DNA of 64,000 bases from Deuterostichococcus epilithicus (lineage: Eukaryota; Chlorophyta; Trebouxiophyceae; Prasiolales; Stichococcaceae). The translations under genes and the position numbers were made by a program. The stretch covers positions 2,108,001 to 2,172,000 of the forward strand of contig JAVTLE010000016.1 in assembly GCA_033439295.1 (NCBI GenBank), read 5' to 3'. The notes beneath the pieces were generated by a model. It saw only the letters and a program-made list of their open reading frames with translations. It was not told where the DNA came from and did no database searches. Every line of letters starts with the position of its first letter. Positions within the stretch are counted from its first letter, which is position 1. Positions 1-12,212 of this stretch are shown one piece after another.

Positions 1-3000
1 CTCGTACGCAAGATTTCAATTCCGAGTATTTGGTACGCCATGGAGCCCTTGGGGCACCTGCTACGGCCTGCTACAGTATTCATTTATTTTGCATGAATAC
101 GATGGCCACCTGCTACAGAATTTCTTTTGAACGTCTGGCGAGGACCAGAAATCTGCACGCGCCTCACTGTCTCAGCAGGCTTGCTGTAACGCTTCTCTGT
201 TCAGGTTGCAGTTGCTGCACGTGCCGCATCGCGCTGCACAAGGGACGCACGAGCGGAAAGGCCTGATCTCGCATGACTCTTGGGTCATCTCTGGTCTACC
301 CATGCATGGTCATGGGTACGTATCCTTCGTCGAGACCAGCCGTTCAGAGAAATAGCACACCCGCGTGCCGTCACGCAGCAAAGGCAATCGAAGACAACCC
401 ATGACGCGTCGCAGCAAGATGTGACGCTGATGACCGCAGCTGCGCTCGCAGAGCGGGGATCAGCATCCCAGCAGCGGCGCTGACCTAAGCGCGCGGCGTG
501 CATCGCATGTCAGCCGGAGGCGTCGTGACGGCGCTGCTCCTTCTGCTGCGCATCTGCAGCCGCTTGGCAGAGCTTGACTGCGATGCTCCAGGTCTGGACA
601 ACAATTAGTACCCGCCAGAGGCTCGGGTGCTGCAGACGGCTTATTAGAACAATGCAGGACGACCAACTGCACAGCCGCGTCATACGCGCCAAGCTCCTCG
701 GAGTCTCAGCCGTGCATAGGGAAATGCTGCAGTCAAGGCCTAAAGGCCAAGGCCAAGGCCAAGGAAGTGAGAGAGGGTGGGGCGGTAATATGGCCGCTAA
801 TAGCTCAGCACAGGCTGTCGTATGCTGGGCGTGAACGAGGCGCCACCATATACTTTCCGCCCCTGCCGTGGGACCTGCCGCAGGTGTTGCCAGCAAAGCA
901 AGGCGGGTCCGTCGGCCAGGTACAATGGAGACGGCAGGAGCTGAGACAGTATGGGTCAGACTGGCAGGGTTTTTACGCTCTGACGGAATACCAAAAGGTG
1001 TATGTGCAGCGCATGCGGCAGCATCAGGGCGGGACGAGCCAGTCACGCCCGCATCGCAGCACTCCCCAAGCGCTGACGGGGGGCACAGCGGACAGTCGCT
1101 GGGCAGTTTCGACTCTGCGCAGCAGCGCACCAAGCCAGCTGTGGCCGAAGAGCAGCCCGGCCAGCACACCAGGGACAGGGCAGAGCGGGTGTATGACCTC
1201 GGCAAGATGCACCGTTTGTTTGACGGGTTTGAAGTTTTTGGTTGGCGACAGAGAGTTGGACGGATGGTATGTCATACACTTGAATGTGGTGGCATCGTAT
1301 ATCGCAGTCGGCTCGGTGATATGGCTGGCGGCCGCTTCCCAGGTGAGGCAGCCCTTCCGTGTCCTGCAAGGGATGCTGGGGATAGAGCTGATGACCGTAT
1401 GCCACTGCACATCAGTGACACACGACACACATGCACTGCAGCTGACGAGTGTGCATCAGGGTGACTATCTAACAACGCTGTGGCTGCAGCAGCGGCGACG
1501 CAGCGCCGGCCAGTTGGCGACCTCCGCCTTGGGGCTCCTTTGTGTCACCCGCTCTGCGCTGCACCCCTGGGATACAGTCCCCTACCTGGTCGCCGTGGCA
1601 CTACTGGCGCATACGTGCTGGGTAGTGGACCAGATGGAGGCCGGCCGCACCAGCCGCTTCCTGCCTCGCCCCGTCACGTTCATCACAAAGCTGGCTGCGG
1701 CGGCCTCCTGCGGCACGCTGGCGGTCAGGGCCGCCCGGCCAGCTGTCAGGGCCGCCTGCCAGGTGGGAGCAGCCCGCCTCAAAGCCCAAACCTTGCAGAC
1801 GATGAGCCTTGCAAGTGCAGTATGTCAAGCTTGAAGGCTGCCAGTGTTGTGCAATCATCCTGCTAGCATGCTGTAATGCTTGCCTGTTGCAGTTGTGCAG
1901 ATAAATTGTATTACGAAAACATTGTGGCGTGTGCTGCACGACAGGGGGTGCATCGAGAAGCTGGTCTCCCACTGCGCTGTCCGAAGGCCATGCCCAGTCT
2001 GCAGATCCAAGGTGAAGCCATTGTGACTGTGAACGTTCCAGCGCCATGGGTACTGCCACGTCGCGTAACTCCTGCATTCTTCATGAACACGCCCAATATG
2101 ACATGTGCACCTTGACCGCACATAGTGAATGCATGGACATGAGCCGTCGTTGATGCACCTGGCGACATATGGAAATGCTCTGGACACACTGATAATGTAT
2201 TTTCGTGCTCAAGTGGAATCGTGGATCACACGAGGGTATGATGTGGCCGCCGGACGGCACGTCCTCCAGCTATTTGCGGCGAGCTGCTACAGGATGCGAG
2301 CCCAAGCTTCCAGGGTCCAAAGCCTGTAAAGCTACATACATACACAGCTGTAATGTGTATATACATCGCTGTGCCGTACCTAGGGTTTGTCTGCGGCGCT
2401 CTCGTAGGCTTTGTACTCCTTGGTACTCCTCCTGAGCAGCTACATGAAACCCAGGAAGCTTTCCCGGCCTCTGTGACAGTGAGTCGAACCTGGAACATCA
2501 CAGAACAAAGCCCCAACTAACTCCACATCGCCCTATCCAGACATACTCCAGTGCCTGGGGAACGCACTTGGCGACATGTCGCACCGCAGATGAAACCGCT
2601 TGCAAGCGTCACAACTACGCCGAAACCCTGTCACACCTGCTGATGCAAAGGAACCCACCCGCAATTGCTGCGGCACCTGGCCTAAGACGAGATGATCACT
2701 TGCAGGATTTTTAAGCAAGAATTGATTGATAGCAAGATCAATTCTGGGACAGGCAAGCGCATACCTTTCGCCTTTACCGGCGAAACCTTGACGTACCCAT
2801 GCATTGCATTACATCGACAGGGAGCCGTCATCAAGTCGAGAGCAGGCGAACTTACGGCTGCCGCCATCAATTCCACCGAGGCGCAACAGGCATCTCTGTA
2901 GCAGGTGAACGACCAAGGCCGACATATTGCAACAATTGTCTATAGCCAGCGATCGACCATCGGCAACAGAGCCTCCAGCGCGTTATGTATATTGATGTTG

Positions 3001-3100
3001 GCATGATTTTCAGCCATGTTCAGCTTGCGCGCTGAAAGACAGCGCTTTAGGTTTGCAGGTGGCAACCTCGTTTTCGCAGGACCGGAAGATGGGTCACTGA
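1..3100. other. No firm gene; one weak open frame
   Basis: I see no recognisable domain here. The longest open frame lies at 767-1834 on the + strand. Its C-terminal half (about residues 225-320) has hydrophobic stretches that could span a membrane, but overlapping open frames on both strands are typical of GC-rich DNA. No exon chain with conserved residues could be built. It could be part of an unidentified membrane protein or simply intergenic sequence. Confidence 0.3.
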
Positions 3101-3119
3101 TCTCGAAGTCGCAGCTCTA

Positions 3120-4080
3120 GCAGCCGGTCCGGCAGCCGCGACCGTTGGCGGCGCCACAGCCGCAGCAAACGAGACTGAAGCCGTGACCGCAGGCGCCACA
3201 GCACACGCCGACACCACAGGAGTAACCACAGCAGGCATTACAGGCACCGCAGCCGACGCCGCAGCCCTCAGCGCCGCCACAGCAGCCACCACCGCAGCCA
3301 CAGCAGGCACCGCAGCAACCGACGTGAATACAGCCCCAGAGAGCGGAGGCGCTACAGCCGCAGCCGCAGCCGCAGCCGCAGCCGCCGCCGCAGCCGAGAC
3401 GATGGCCGCCGCCGCCGCAGCCAAGACGATGGCCGCGGCCGCAGCCAAGACGACGGCCGCCGCCGCAACCGCGGCAGCAGCCGCAGGAGGGACCACAACC
3501 GCCCGCGCGACCGCCATCGCGGCCATGGCGGCAGCGATCGCCATGAAAGCAGCAGGGACCAGCCTGGGCGTGGGGGCAGCAGCCAAGACCTTCGCCCGAG
3601 CCGCGGCATCTGGCAGCACATTGCTGCACCCCAGCCGGCAGCAGGCGCAGGTGCTGGCGAGGAGCTTGCATCAGGCGCCTTCCCGTCCAGTCCCGAGCCG
3701 GCGGAGCCTGCCCGGCAACGAAGCCGCTCGGGCCCGCCCACGGCAGAGAGTGGGCTGTCTTCAGCGCTGCAACCAGCCGCTGCATCGTCAGACGCTGCGC
3801 GGCTGGCGCCTCTGAGGCGGTCGCCAGCACAGCAGACTGATGCATCGGCAGCCCGCCTGCCAGTGCCAGGGCCGGCGGCAGCTCAGTTCAAACATCTGCA
3901 GCTACAGCACTGCGAGGTGCGGCTGCCGCCGCCGCCGCCTCGGCCCCCGCCACTGCCACTGTCGCCGCAGCAGCATCAGCAGCAGCAGCAGCAGCAAACA
4001 TCATCGCCGCCGCCGCCGCCGCCGCCGCTGCCGCCGCAGCAGCACCAGCAGCCGGCGCCGCCGCCACCCCCTGCGCTTCG
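3120..4080 (+). repeat. GCC/GCA-rich low-complexity tract (Ala, Pro, Gln coding)
   Basis: The stretch is dominated by GCCGCAGCC-type and CAGCAG-type repeats, densest at 3350-3480 and 3960-4070. Every frame is open on both strands, so the reading frame cannot be decided from openness. In one + frame it would code runs of Ala and Thr, in another Pro and Gln. It lies just upstream of the B3-like exons and is probably the low-complexity N-terminal part of that protein, which is inference. Confidence 0.6.
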
Positions 4081-4139
4081 CAGTGGCCCCGTGCTGACGC
4101 AGCCCGCAGCCGATGGCTTCACAGCCGTGGCCCTGCCCA

Positions 4140-7100
4140 AGTCCATCCTGGCGGTGGCGCTGGAGGACCATCTTGCGGCTGCCGCTGTCAGCAGAGGCGG
4201 CCGCCCCGCGGTGTCAGATCCCAACAGCCAGGGGGCAGCGGCTTCGTGCCTGCTGTGGAATCTGCCAGCCAGCAGACGGCGGCCGAGTCGGACGAGAGCT
4301 CTTCGTTGGACTCCGACACCTCCAGCTCCGACGGCGCAGCCCAGGCAGCAAGCGACAGCGAGGCGTCACTGGCAGGCGGCAGCAACACAGTCGAATCTTT
4401 GGGCGTGCCTGAGGTGAGTCTTTCCCCGTGCTGCTGCATGTGCCAGTAGCATAACTTTGCAATATGCAACACATCCTCTCGTTCGTGGTGACATGGCGCT
4501 TTGCTTGCCTTTCAACCTCGGCAAATGCCCTGACCTCTGGAGCAATTCTGAGTTTCTGCAGCGATGTCAGCTGCAACAACTTTCCTGACTGTTGCAAGCC
4601 CCTTGACGCAGTGCGCCCTCGAGATTGCCATCGCCGGCATGAACAACTCCCGCCAGTTGCTGCCCGCGCCAGTGCTGCACCAATTGTTCCCGGCGGGGCG
4701 CCGCCAGAAGCCGCAGGATATCACCGTCGTCACGCATCCCAGCGGCCGCGCCTACGCCTCCAACTGGGACCGGCGCAGCTACATCAGTGCAGGCTGGCAC
4801 CTGGTGCGGGACGAGCTGGATGTGGGCTTGGACGACACGCTGCTGGTGTGGTCGGAGCTAGCGACAGCAGCGTCTGGGGTGCTGCACATGGCGAGGAAGG
4901 GCGGCAGCGGCAGCGGCGGCCCAAACCCGCCTCGGCGGCGGCGCAAGGCGCTGGAGCCTCAGCAGCCAAAGCGCAAGACGCCAGCGGCAGCGGCGGCGGC
5001 GCCAGCGGCAAAACGGCAGCGGCCGGCCAAGCGCAGCTGCTTCGAGCCTACAGACGTGCCATGGCAGACAGCGCTGTCGCCGCTGGCACCACCAGGCTCC
5101 TCTGCGCCGGTCGAGACGCACACACCGCAACGGGCCTGTGGACGCAAGAATCGCCAGGTGCGCCTGCTGTGTCACGCTATGTATTAAGGGGTGTCGGGCA
5201 ACCGCGTGCCCATGTGGGCTGTCACATGCAGGTTTCACCAGTGTAGCAGTGGGATGCATTTTCCTGTCTGCGCCTATGGATTGAGGACACGGCTGTTCTG
5301 CCATGTACGCCAGCGTGCTGAGCGATCCTGCAGCATGTATTTCTGTGCCGCGTTCCCGCTGTCTTTCTCAGTTTCGGGTAAGTGAGTTTGGTTGCCCCAC
5401 GATCACTCGCCAGATCCCTTTGCCTGCGGTGCACAGCGCCACCCTGTCTAGTGTCATTCGTAAGCGATTTCCACGTTCGTAGACAGGGTGGCGGCGCACT
5501 AGCGCTGCGCGCCGCAGGCAAAGCTGACATGGCGACTAACTGCAGAATGACCGAACTTACTTGCCCAGGGCTGAGGAAGAGAGGATATGGCAAAGGAATA
5601 TTGGCAGGAGGATCGCTCGACACTTTGGATTACACAAGCCTAACAGCCAGTGTTCCTCAAATCACAGGCTCAGACAAGACGAGGATCCGCTAGCTAGACT
5701 GATGTGAATCTGCCTGTGTCAATTGCATCCGTCTGTTTCTGAAAGCTTTGGCGGGTGCTGCATACCAGGCCCCTTCATGCGCCCACAGACACTAGTAGAG
5801 GCGGTGCTGCTGCTACATCTTCTGCTCATTCTTGCGCTGCTTCGCTGCCAAGGCCGTGCACATTCCGACACTAGCGCGTCGTATGGTCCCCGAGGCACTT
5901 CGTGTGCCATGCACCTGTTGCATACATGGGGTCCAGGGCACCGCACCGCAGGCAACGGAACCGCATCCTCGGGTGCTCTGCAAGGCGGCCCAGCGGTGCG
6001 GCTGCCCTTTCGTCGCTGGCACAGCGTCATGCATAATTCCCAGGTTCCAGGCTTCAGGTTCCAGGCTTCAGGTTCCAGGCTTCAGCTTCAAGGTCAGGCT
6101 GATCCGTGCAGGCCTGACCTGCTTGCCCACCGTCAACAGGTGTCAGGCGTGCCGCTGGAGGTGCGCGTCAGCATGAAGGCCACCCCGGCTCGGCTGTACG
6201 TCGGCGCGGACCCGACGCACGCGCTGCTGGGCGGCGCCGTGCGCGGCGACGTGCTGACCTTCGTCGCGGAGACGCCACCGGGCCCGGGCGGCGGCGGCCG
6301 CGAGCCGCTTGGCGGCCCGGTGCAGGTGCCAACGCGTCCTGCGGCGACCGCCTACCCGAACCGGGCACCGCTGCCGCGCCTATGCCCGCCGCTCTGCCGA
6401 GCACCAAGCGCCCTGCCGCCGCCAGCGAGCCGCCGCAGTCTGGCGGCGAGGCGGCGGCGGCAGGCAGCAGCGGCGGCAGCGCAGCCGCCCAGNNNNNCTC
6501 CGGCATCNGCTGCCGCTGATGCCGGCCGATCGGCCAGCCAGCGCCACGCCGCCAGTCCACGGCAGCAGCGCACCAGCGGCAGCGTGTGCGGCCTGGATGC
6601 CTCGCCGGATGACAGGGTCCTGCTGGAGCGCCGCGGCAGCGACCGCCGCAGGTGAGTGCTGCTGCTCCGCATGCGGTCCTGCCCCTCCGCGTGCGATCCC
6701 ACTCGGACAAATGATCTGGTTGAACTGCAGCAGTGCTGAGCCTGCTGGGAGCTTTGAGACACTTGGATGGCATGGCAGCCTCCGCTGCTTTACTGCGCCT
6801 TGCTGCCACAGCTGGCGCCCGATGCTGACGGTATCCCACTGGGCGGGGCACCCCTCGATCAGGAGGGTGCTGCAGCTCAGCCATCTGCGCTGCTTGCCCA
6901 CCGAGCTTCGCCATGCACCACGGTTGTTGGAAATGCTTGCCAACTTCCGCTGCAGGCTGCATGTCACCATCATTGAGCACGGGGACGCCGATGAACATGC
7001 GCCCCAGGCCAGCGGCGGGCGAGGGGCTCGGCCTGGCGCTGGGCGAAAGGGCGGCAGCGGCAGCGGTGGCGGTGCCGCCTGCAATGCTCGCCCGACCGCT

Positions 7101-7265
7101 GCCGACAGCCGCCCGCCTCCGACGAAGCCAGCTGCTGCCGCTGCGCCGCTGGGGCCACGCCTGCCGGCGCCACCGCCGTTGGAGGTCCCGCTTCCGTCCA
7201 TTGCTGCCACAGCAGGTGGCGAAGCGGTCAAGCGAGGAGTTGACTGGCTGGCGTGGGATACCTGA
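4140..7265 (+). CDS. B3-domain-like DNA-binding protein, 5' end unresolved
   Basis: This is a likely plant-type B3 transcription factor relative. A Ser/Asp-rich exon ends at a GTGAGT donor (4412). The next exon, about 4612-5157, carries the clearest B3 match: NSRQLLPAPVLHQLFP, then ITVVTHPSGRAYASNW, then ISAGWHLVRDELDVGLDDTLLVW split over its end, matching the RLVLP start and GW..F...L..GD end of the fold. Basic runs such as PRRRRK and KRQRPAKR follow and may be nuclear signals. A second half-domain, LLGGAVRGDVLTFVAE, starts near 6141. A last exon from about 6953 ends in DWLAWDT and a stop at 7263-7265. The reading frame appears to shift near 6310, and an N gap at 6494-6508 leaves the middle unresolved. 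The first exon is not identified. The family call rests on the first domain; the DNA target is unknown. Confidence 0.55.
5417..5523. repeat. Imperfect inverted repeat, hairpin-forming, intronic
   Basis: The left arm, 5417-5450, begins CCTTTGCCTGCGG and ends CCACCCTGTCTA. The right arm, 5480-5523, is its near reverse complement (TAGACAGGGTGG ... CCGCAGGCAAAG) with an extra segment of about ten bases. The loop is 29 nt. It lies in a presumed intron of the B3-like gene. It could be a short palindromic element or a hairpin RNA precursor; no target-site duplication is evident to me. Confidence 0.7.
6041..6082. repeat. Three perfect tandem copies of a 14-bp unit
   Basis: The unit CAGGTTCCAGGCTT occurs three times without mismatch at 6041-6054, 6055-6068 and 6069-6082, followed by a decayed fourth copy. 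It lies upstream of the acceptor near 6140 in the B3-like gene, so it is probably intronic. Each copy contains an AG|GT-like core. Confidence 0.9.
6494..6508. other. Assembly gap (N bases)
   Basis: Five N at 6494-6498 and one N at 6508. They interrupt a low-complexity exon of the B3-like gene, so the true length and frame there are unknown. Confidence 0.95.
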
Positions 7266-8012
7266 CTGGGCAGCTGTAGGGCAGCAGTCCAGCACGTGGC
7301 ACACAGCCACCGCGAACGTGTTCTTCCAGTCAGTAGGTTGACAACAGTCGAGCTTTTATCAGCAACGTTATGGGCGCGGCGCAGTAGCACCAGCTGTCGC
7401 ATGAAGAAGCATCCAGTTTGCGTTTTGCTTGTCGCATCAGCAGCTGCGTCACGCAGTGCGTGGCGTTTTTCTCGAAGCTTTGATCATCCGCCACGCACGT
7501 GGTGGGCTGCAATCAGTACATTGGGTACAGCGAAGCTGTGGCTGGCGGAAAGATTTCCGGAACCTCCCGCGCAAACCCGAAGCGAAGCTCGGCTTTGGAG
7601 TGTGGGGGCCAAACGTTTTCCATTCACAGTCTCACATAAAGAGGTAACGATATCTGCGATCAGTGATAGTGTCGAGATTCGGGATTGACAGGTCTGCCTT
7701 CCATCTTTGGCGCTGATCGCGCTCGATAGCATTGGTGAAGCCCCGTTAGGGGAGGTGCAGCACCAGCACACGCAACCGGCATCCTATCTCATTGCTTCCT
7801 GCACTCGGCGACCGTCCCGAAATCTTATCGGCTTGCAGGCAAGACCCCGGGCTTCAGAATAGCTTGTGAGCACTATTCAGCGTGCATGACTAGTCTCGGT
7901 GCTGCACTCGGCGCTTGAGCCCGTCGGCGTACTGCGCATCGCCACGAGCACGTCAGAAGGCTGCTGTGACTGTGACATGCGGATGTCCACGGCCGCAGGC
8001 ACTCGCAACAGC

Positions 8013-11000
8013 ATGGCAGAGAAGGGTGGTGCGGTGGCGCATGCTGCGCAACGGACACTGATCTGTGCGACGCTGCACGCCACCAGCGAGGAAGAAGCAC
8101 TTAAGCAGCTGTCTCAGGCGGCAGAGGACGGCGCTGATCTGGTGGAGCTGCGCCTTGACCGCCTGAGCCTCGGGGCTGACCCGGTGGCGGCCCTGCAGCG
8201 ACTCATGTCTACCAGTGTGCTGCCAGTCATCGTGGCCTGCCGCTCCGGCTCAGCAGGGTGCGCTGCCTGTTTGCAGAGCAGCAGGTGCATCCTGCACCCG
8301 GGTCGATAAGCTCGTTTACGGCACGAGCTACCATGTACATGCTGACGTGCAATGCGCTTGACGTTGCATTGCACATTCAGCCCTCAACTCGGTTGTGCAC
8401 CAAGTCACACGACAACAACCAAGCAGCGTTGTCCTCACGGCAGAGGCCGGTTTCAGGGCAGCGAGAATGATCGGCTGCAGCTGCTGCGGTCTGCGGCCCA
8501 GCAGGGTGCCAAGTACGTGGATGTCGAACTGGACGCTGCGGAGGCTTTCCTCTCAGGTGGGTTCACGCCTCTCTGTTCGGCTCCCTAGTTTGTCAGACTC
8601 GCTTTGGTGTGTGCCGACAGGTTCTGTCGGTGGGGTTGTGTTTCCGAAAAAATCGTCGTGGCAGTTTGTGTAGGTGATTTGCGCGTGTGTTCAGAGGCCA
8701 CGCTGGTCCTAATGCCATGCCACATGAAGCCAGTGCAGCAGGATTCTGGCTGAAGCATGCTGCGCATGCGGCGCCGCAGGCGGGCAGATGCCGGAGGGCA
8801 CGCGTGTCATCGTGTCGCACGAGGAGCAAGGGGGCGGGGTGCCGGATGATGCAGCGCTGCAGGATCTGCTGCGCAGGCTGCAAAAGGCCGGTGGCGATGT
8901 CTTCAGGCTGGTGACGACCCCAGAGGACATTACCGACAGCTTGCGCTTGCTGGCGTTGCCAAACACATTCGAAGGTGGGCTGGTGAACGAAGCGAATGTG
9001 GTGAACATGTTCTGACTGAAAGGATCCGGAAGTAGGCCTGATGCCCGTGGGCGGCTGCGAGCTGCACTGTGACGGCATGTTGATGGTCATGATCACGCTG
9101 AGCTTGGTATCGTCTATCGTGTGGAGACACGATAGTTTGTGAGGTGAACTATGCCTCCAGAGGCAGTCCGCCAGTGATAGTGCTGCATGCACCACACCGC
9201 AGGACAGCTGATTGCGCTGGGCCTGGGGGAGCGCGGTCTGCCGACCCGCATCCTGGCAGCCAAGCACGGCGCCTTCCTCACCTATGGCGCCCTTGAGGAC
9301 GGCATTCCAGGTGCTCCCATCGAAGCTGGGTGCATGCCGACCTGACGTCTGCCAAATGCAAGAAGACCGCAAGCAGCGCGGATCCTCAGACTGCAATGTG
9401 ATGTATGAAGTGTTTTGACACGCACTGGCTTGCCGACTGGAAGCATGGCGCATCAGCCGCAGAATGGACTGGATCCGACACCCAATAGAATGTTGTGATG
9501 GGACATACAGGGGAGCCATCGGTCAGCCAGCTGGTGAAGTCATACCGAGTCAAAGAGCAGACTCCAGAAACCAAGGTCAGAACATCCTTCTATACCAGAA
9601 ATCCGGAACAACAATTGCAGCTGCGGACACAGCTTGACCTCCAGGCCTAGTGAAGCGTCTCTATTGATTCACTGAGAACTGCTCAACACACAATGAATCT
9701 ATTTCATTATTTTGGGTAAACACCCAGGTGTTCGGCATTGCGGGCACCAATGTGGCGCCGGACCGCAACTACGTCGCACACAACACTGTGCACGCAGGTA
9801 CTGGGTTGCAGCTCCTGCATTCTGCTGTTCCATGCGGCTGTCTCTGTTCCCGACTGTCAAACGCCTGCCGCATATCCAGTTGCCTGGCATGGAAGCCCTG
9901 CAACCCTGGCTGCTGGACTGCTTCGTTGTGCCAGCGAGCACTGTTACCCCAATTCGCAGTGGTCATGCTCAAAATGTTCTGCTGATGAATGCATTGCAGC
10001 GATTGAGCTGTGACTGTCACTCATGTACATGGTGTAGCGCTGGGCAGCAACGCGCTGTACCTGCCGCTGCGGGTGGACGACTTCCCCCGCTTCCTGCGCG
10101 CCTTCACTGGGCCTGACTTTGCCGGGTTCTCCGTCACCATGCCCTTCAAGGTGCACAGAATGCCGCCGACTGCCAGTCTAACAAGCTGCCATCATATTGC
10201 CGGCATTGCTGAAAGCCTTCGTCCTAGGTTTTCACCAACCAGTGCCGACTTTGCAAGCTTTTCTGTCACTATGACCTTCAAAGTGCGGCGGCAACTGATC
10301 GTTTCAACAGAGTACACTGCAGCACCTGAGGCGCCATACAGTTGAGTGTTGTTGACCCCAACGACCCAGCGTGTTCATTTCAGCGCTCCACCTCCACCTC
10401 CGCAGCCTCAAGCTCTGCATGTTGCTCAGCCGGGCTGCAAGCAGCAGTGTGCATTTTCTTCGCTCGACGCCCATGTCTGATTCCTTTCTACAGGGCCAGG
10501 CACTGGCCCTCGCGGACGAGAAGGACTCCACCGCGCAGCGCATCGGCGCCTCCAACACGCTTGTGCGGCAGCCGGATGGCCGGTGGAAGGCACTCAACAC
10601 AGACTGGGTCGGCGTGGTGTCCGCCCTCAAGCTGGTCCTCGGCGCCGGTTCCGGCGGCAAAGACAAGGCCCTGCTGGCCGGCAAGCGGGTGGTGGTCGTG
10701 GGCTGCGGCGGCGCCGGGCAGGCCATTGCCTTTGCCGCGGTCGAATGCGGCGCCCAGCAGGTGACGCTGTGGGAAAATGCAGATATGGTGCAGTGCCGAT
10801 GGTCAGACTGTCCGCCCGGTGGTCTTGACCCTGTGCCACGTGAGGCTTCATGTCTCTGCAACCTATCAGCAACCTGTCCGCAGTTTGGCGCCGGCGTTCT
10901 GCAACTGTATGCAGAGCGCTTCCGTTCATTCCTGAATGTGTGTGAGCTCCGCGCAGGTGTTTGTGGCGGATGTCGCGACAGAAAAGGCGCAGGCGGTGGC

Positions 11001-11928
11001 CGACGGCCTGGGGGACCGCGTCTCCACCGTCTCCATCGAGGACGTGAATGCGGGTGGGCGATAGGAATGGCAGAGACGTGTGTTTCTGCGTGCTGGCAGC
11101 GGATGTGATCGCGCGCGCCAGCACTGCAGGTTGTGCATCAAGTCGTCCTTCTGCGAGCCCGTCTGCACTTTGCAGACGGGATGGAAGCAAGCTGCGCACC
11201 GGGCTGGCAACCTGCAGATGGGTGCGCAGGTGATGGCACTGGTCTGATGCCGACCGTGCCAGCGCTGTGGTGCCGGTGCGCAGCGCTCGACGCCCAGCTG
11301 CTGACCCCGCCTTGCAGCCCGATCCTGCCTGTGCGCCGAGCAGGCGGGCTGCGGGAGGGTCCCATAACCGCGGCTCCAGCCCTCTGCCATGCTGCCAGGC
11401 CGGGACTGCTCATGTGACAGCTCCCTTGTCCTGCACTGCGCAGGCAAGCTGGAGGTGGACATCCTGGCCAATGGCTCGCCAATTGGCATGTCACCCCTTG
11501 TCGACGCCATGGCCGTCAGCACGGAGGCAATCGCCAAGGCCGGCCTCGTCTTTGACGCGATCTACACGCCCCCAAAAACCAAGCTGCTCAAGGTGCGTAC
11601 CGAAATGCCGGGCCAATGTGACTGACTGCTCTTGCTGCTATATTGCGCCGGTTCTGTTGTGCACAGCTCGCGTAGCACAGCGCTTATCGGCCCTTGCTGG
11701 CCTTGCTGGCCGATGTGTCATTGGAGGCGGGTGGCCGCCGCCCAGCCTGAATGCGCGAACGACACCATGCACTCCCTCCCCACAAAGGTGGCGGAGGAGC
11801 GTGGCATCCCGACGGGCAGCGGATTCGACATGTTTGTGGGCCAGGCCGCATACCAGTTCCAGCTGTTCACGGGGCGGCAGGACGATGTTGCCGACATCAT
11901 GCGGGAGGCGGTGCTGCCGACGCTGTGA
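8013..11928 (+). CDS. Dehydroquinate dehydratase-shikimate dehydrogenase fusion (DHQD-SDH), divergent active sites
   Basis: Eleven exons in phase: 8013-8257, 8462-8556, 8780-8974, 9203-9310, 9511-9575, 9728-9797, 10038-10150, 10494-10760, 10957-11053, 11444-11592, 11788-11928. They give about 514 aa, the size of the plant plastid enzyme without a long transit peptide; the frame is open back to an ATG at 7899, so the start is uncertain. The DHQD half shows ELRLDRL, VIVACRSG and GERGLPTRIL. The SDH half keeps SVTMPFK (catalytic Lys), IGASNT, ALNTDW (catalytic Asp), the GCGGAGQA nucleotide loop, NGSPIGMSP, YTPPKTKLL and GQAAYQF. The family normally performs steps 3 and 4 of the shikimate pathway. 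However, the Schiff-base Lys of DHQD is Arg here (GGDVFRLVTT where relatives have ADIVKIATT), and the shikimate-binding SxS of SDH is DRN. Activity on the usual substrates is therefore doubtful. Confidence 0.88.
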
Positions 11929-12207
11929 GTGCAAGTAGTGAAAGGAATGTTGGTGTGTTGATTCATACATCGCTATGCAAAGTATTTGTACCGAGCTCGC
12001 GCGACATGTAGCAGAAGCCCCCGCGTACATGCCGGCGACGCCTGCCTGCGCGCATTCAACAGAATTCTTAAGCCTGCCTGCTGAATCGTGTGTGGTTAAT
12101 TTGCGCTGCTTGGGAATTGTTGCTCTGAGGCAGAAACTATATTTTATCGCCGCCACAGCTGCCTCCACATACAGACTTTAAACCCTAAAGGTCAACAGAT
12201 TTGACTT

Positions 12208-12212
12208 TGTAA
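12208..12212 (+). terminator. Possible polyadenylation signal TGTAA
   Basis: TGTAA, the usual green-algal poly(A) signal, occurs 280 nt after the stop of the DHQD-SDH gene. A five-base match is weak on its own; the position fits a 3' UTR. Confidence 0.35.

Noticed and set aside
740-775. AAGGCC/CAAGG short repeats as a possible satellite
   Set aside because: Only a few units; too short to call a repeat array.
3047-3845. Long Ala-rich and Cys/Gly-rich open frames on the minus strand
   Set aside because: They are reverse readings of a GCC/GCA repeat tract, open in all frames because of composition.
6168-7402. Minus-strand open frames of 340-380 codons
   Set aside because: The + strand last exon (6953-7265) reads as natural protein with a good acceptor; the minus frames are compositional shadows.
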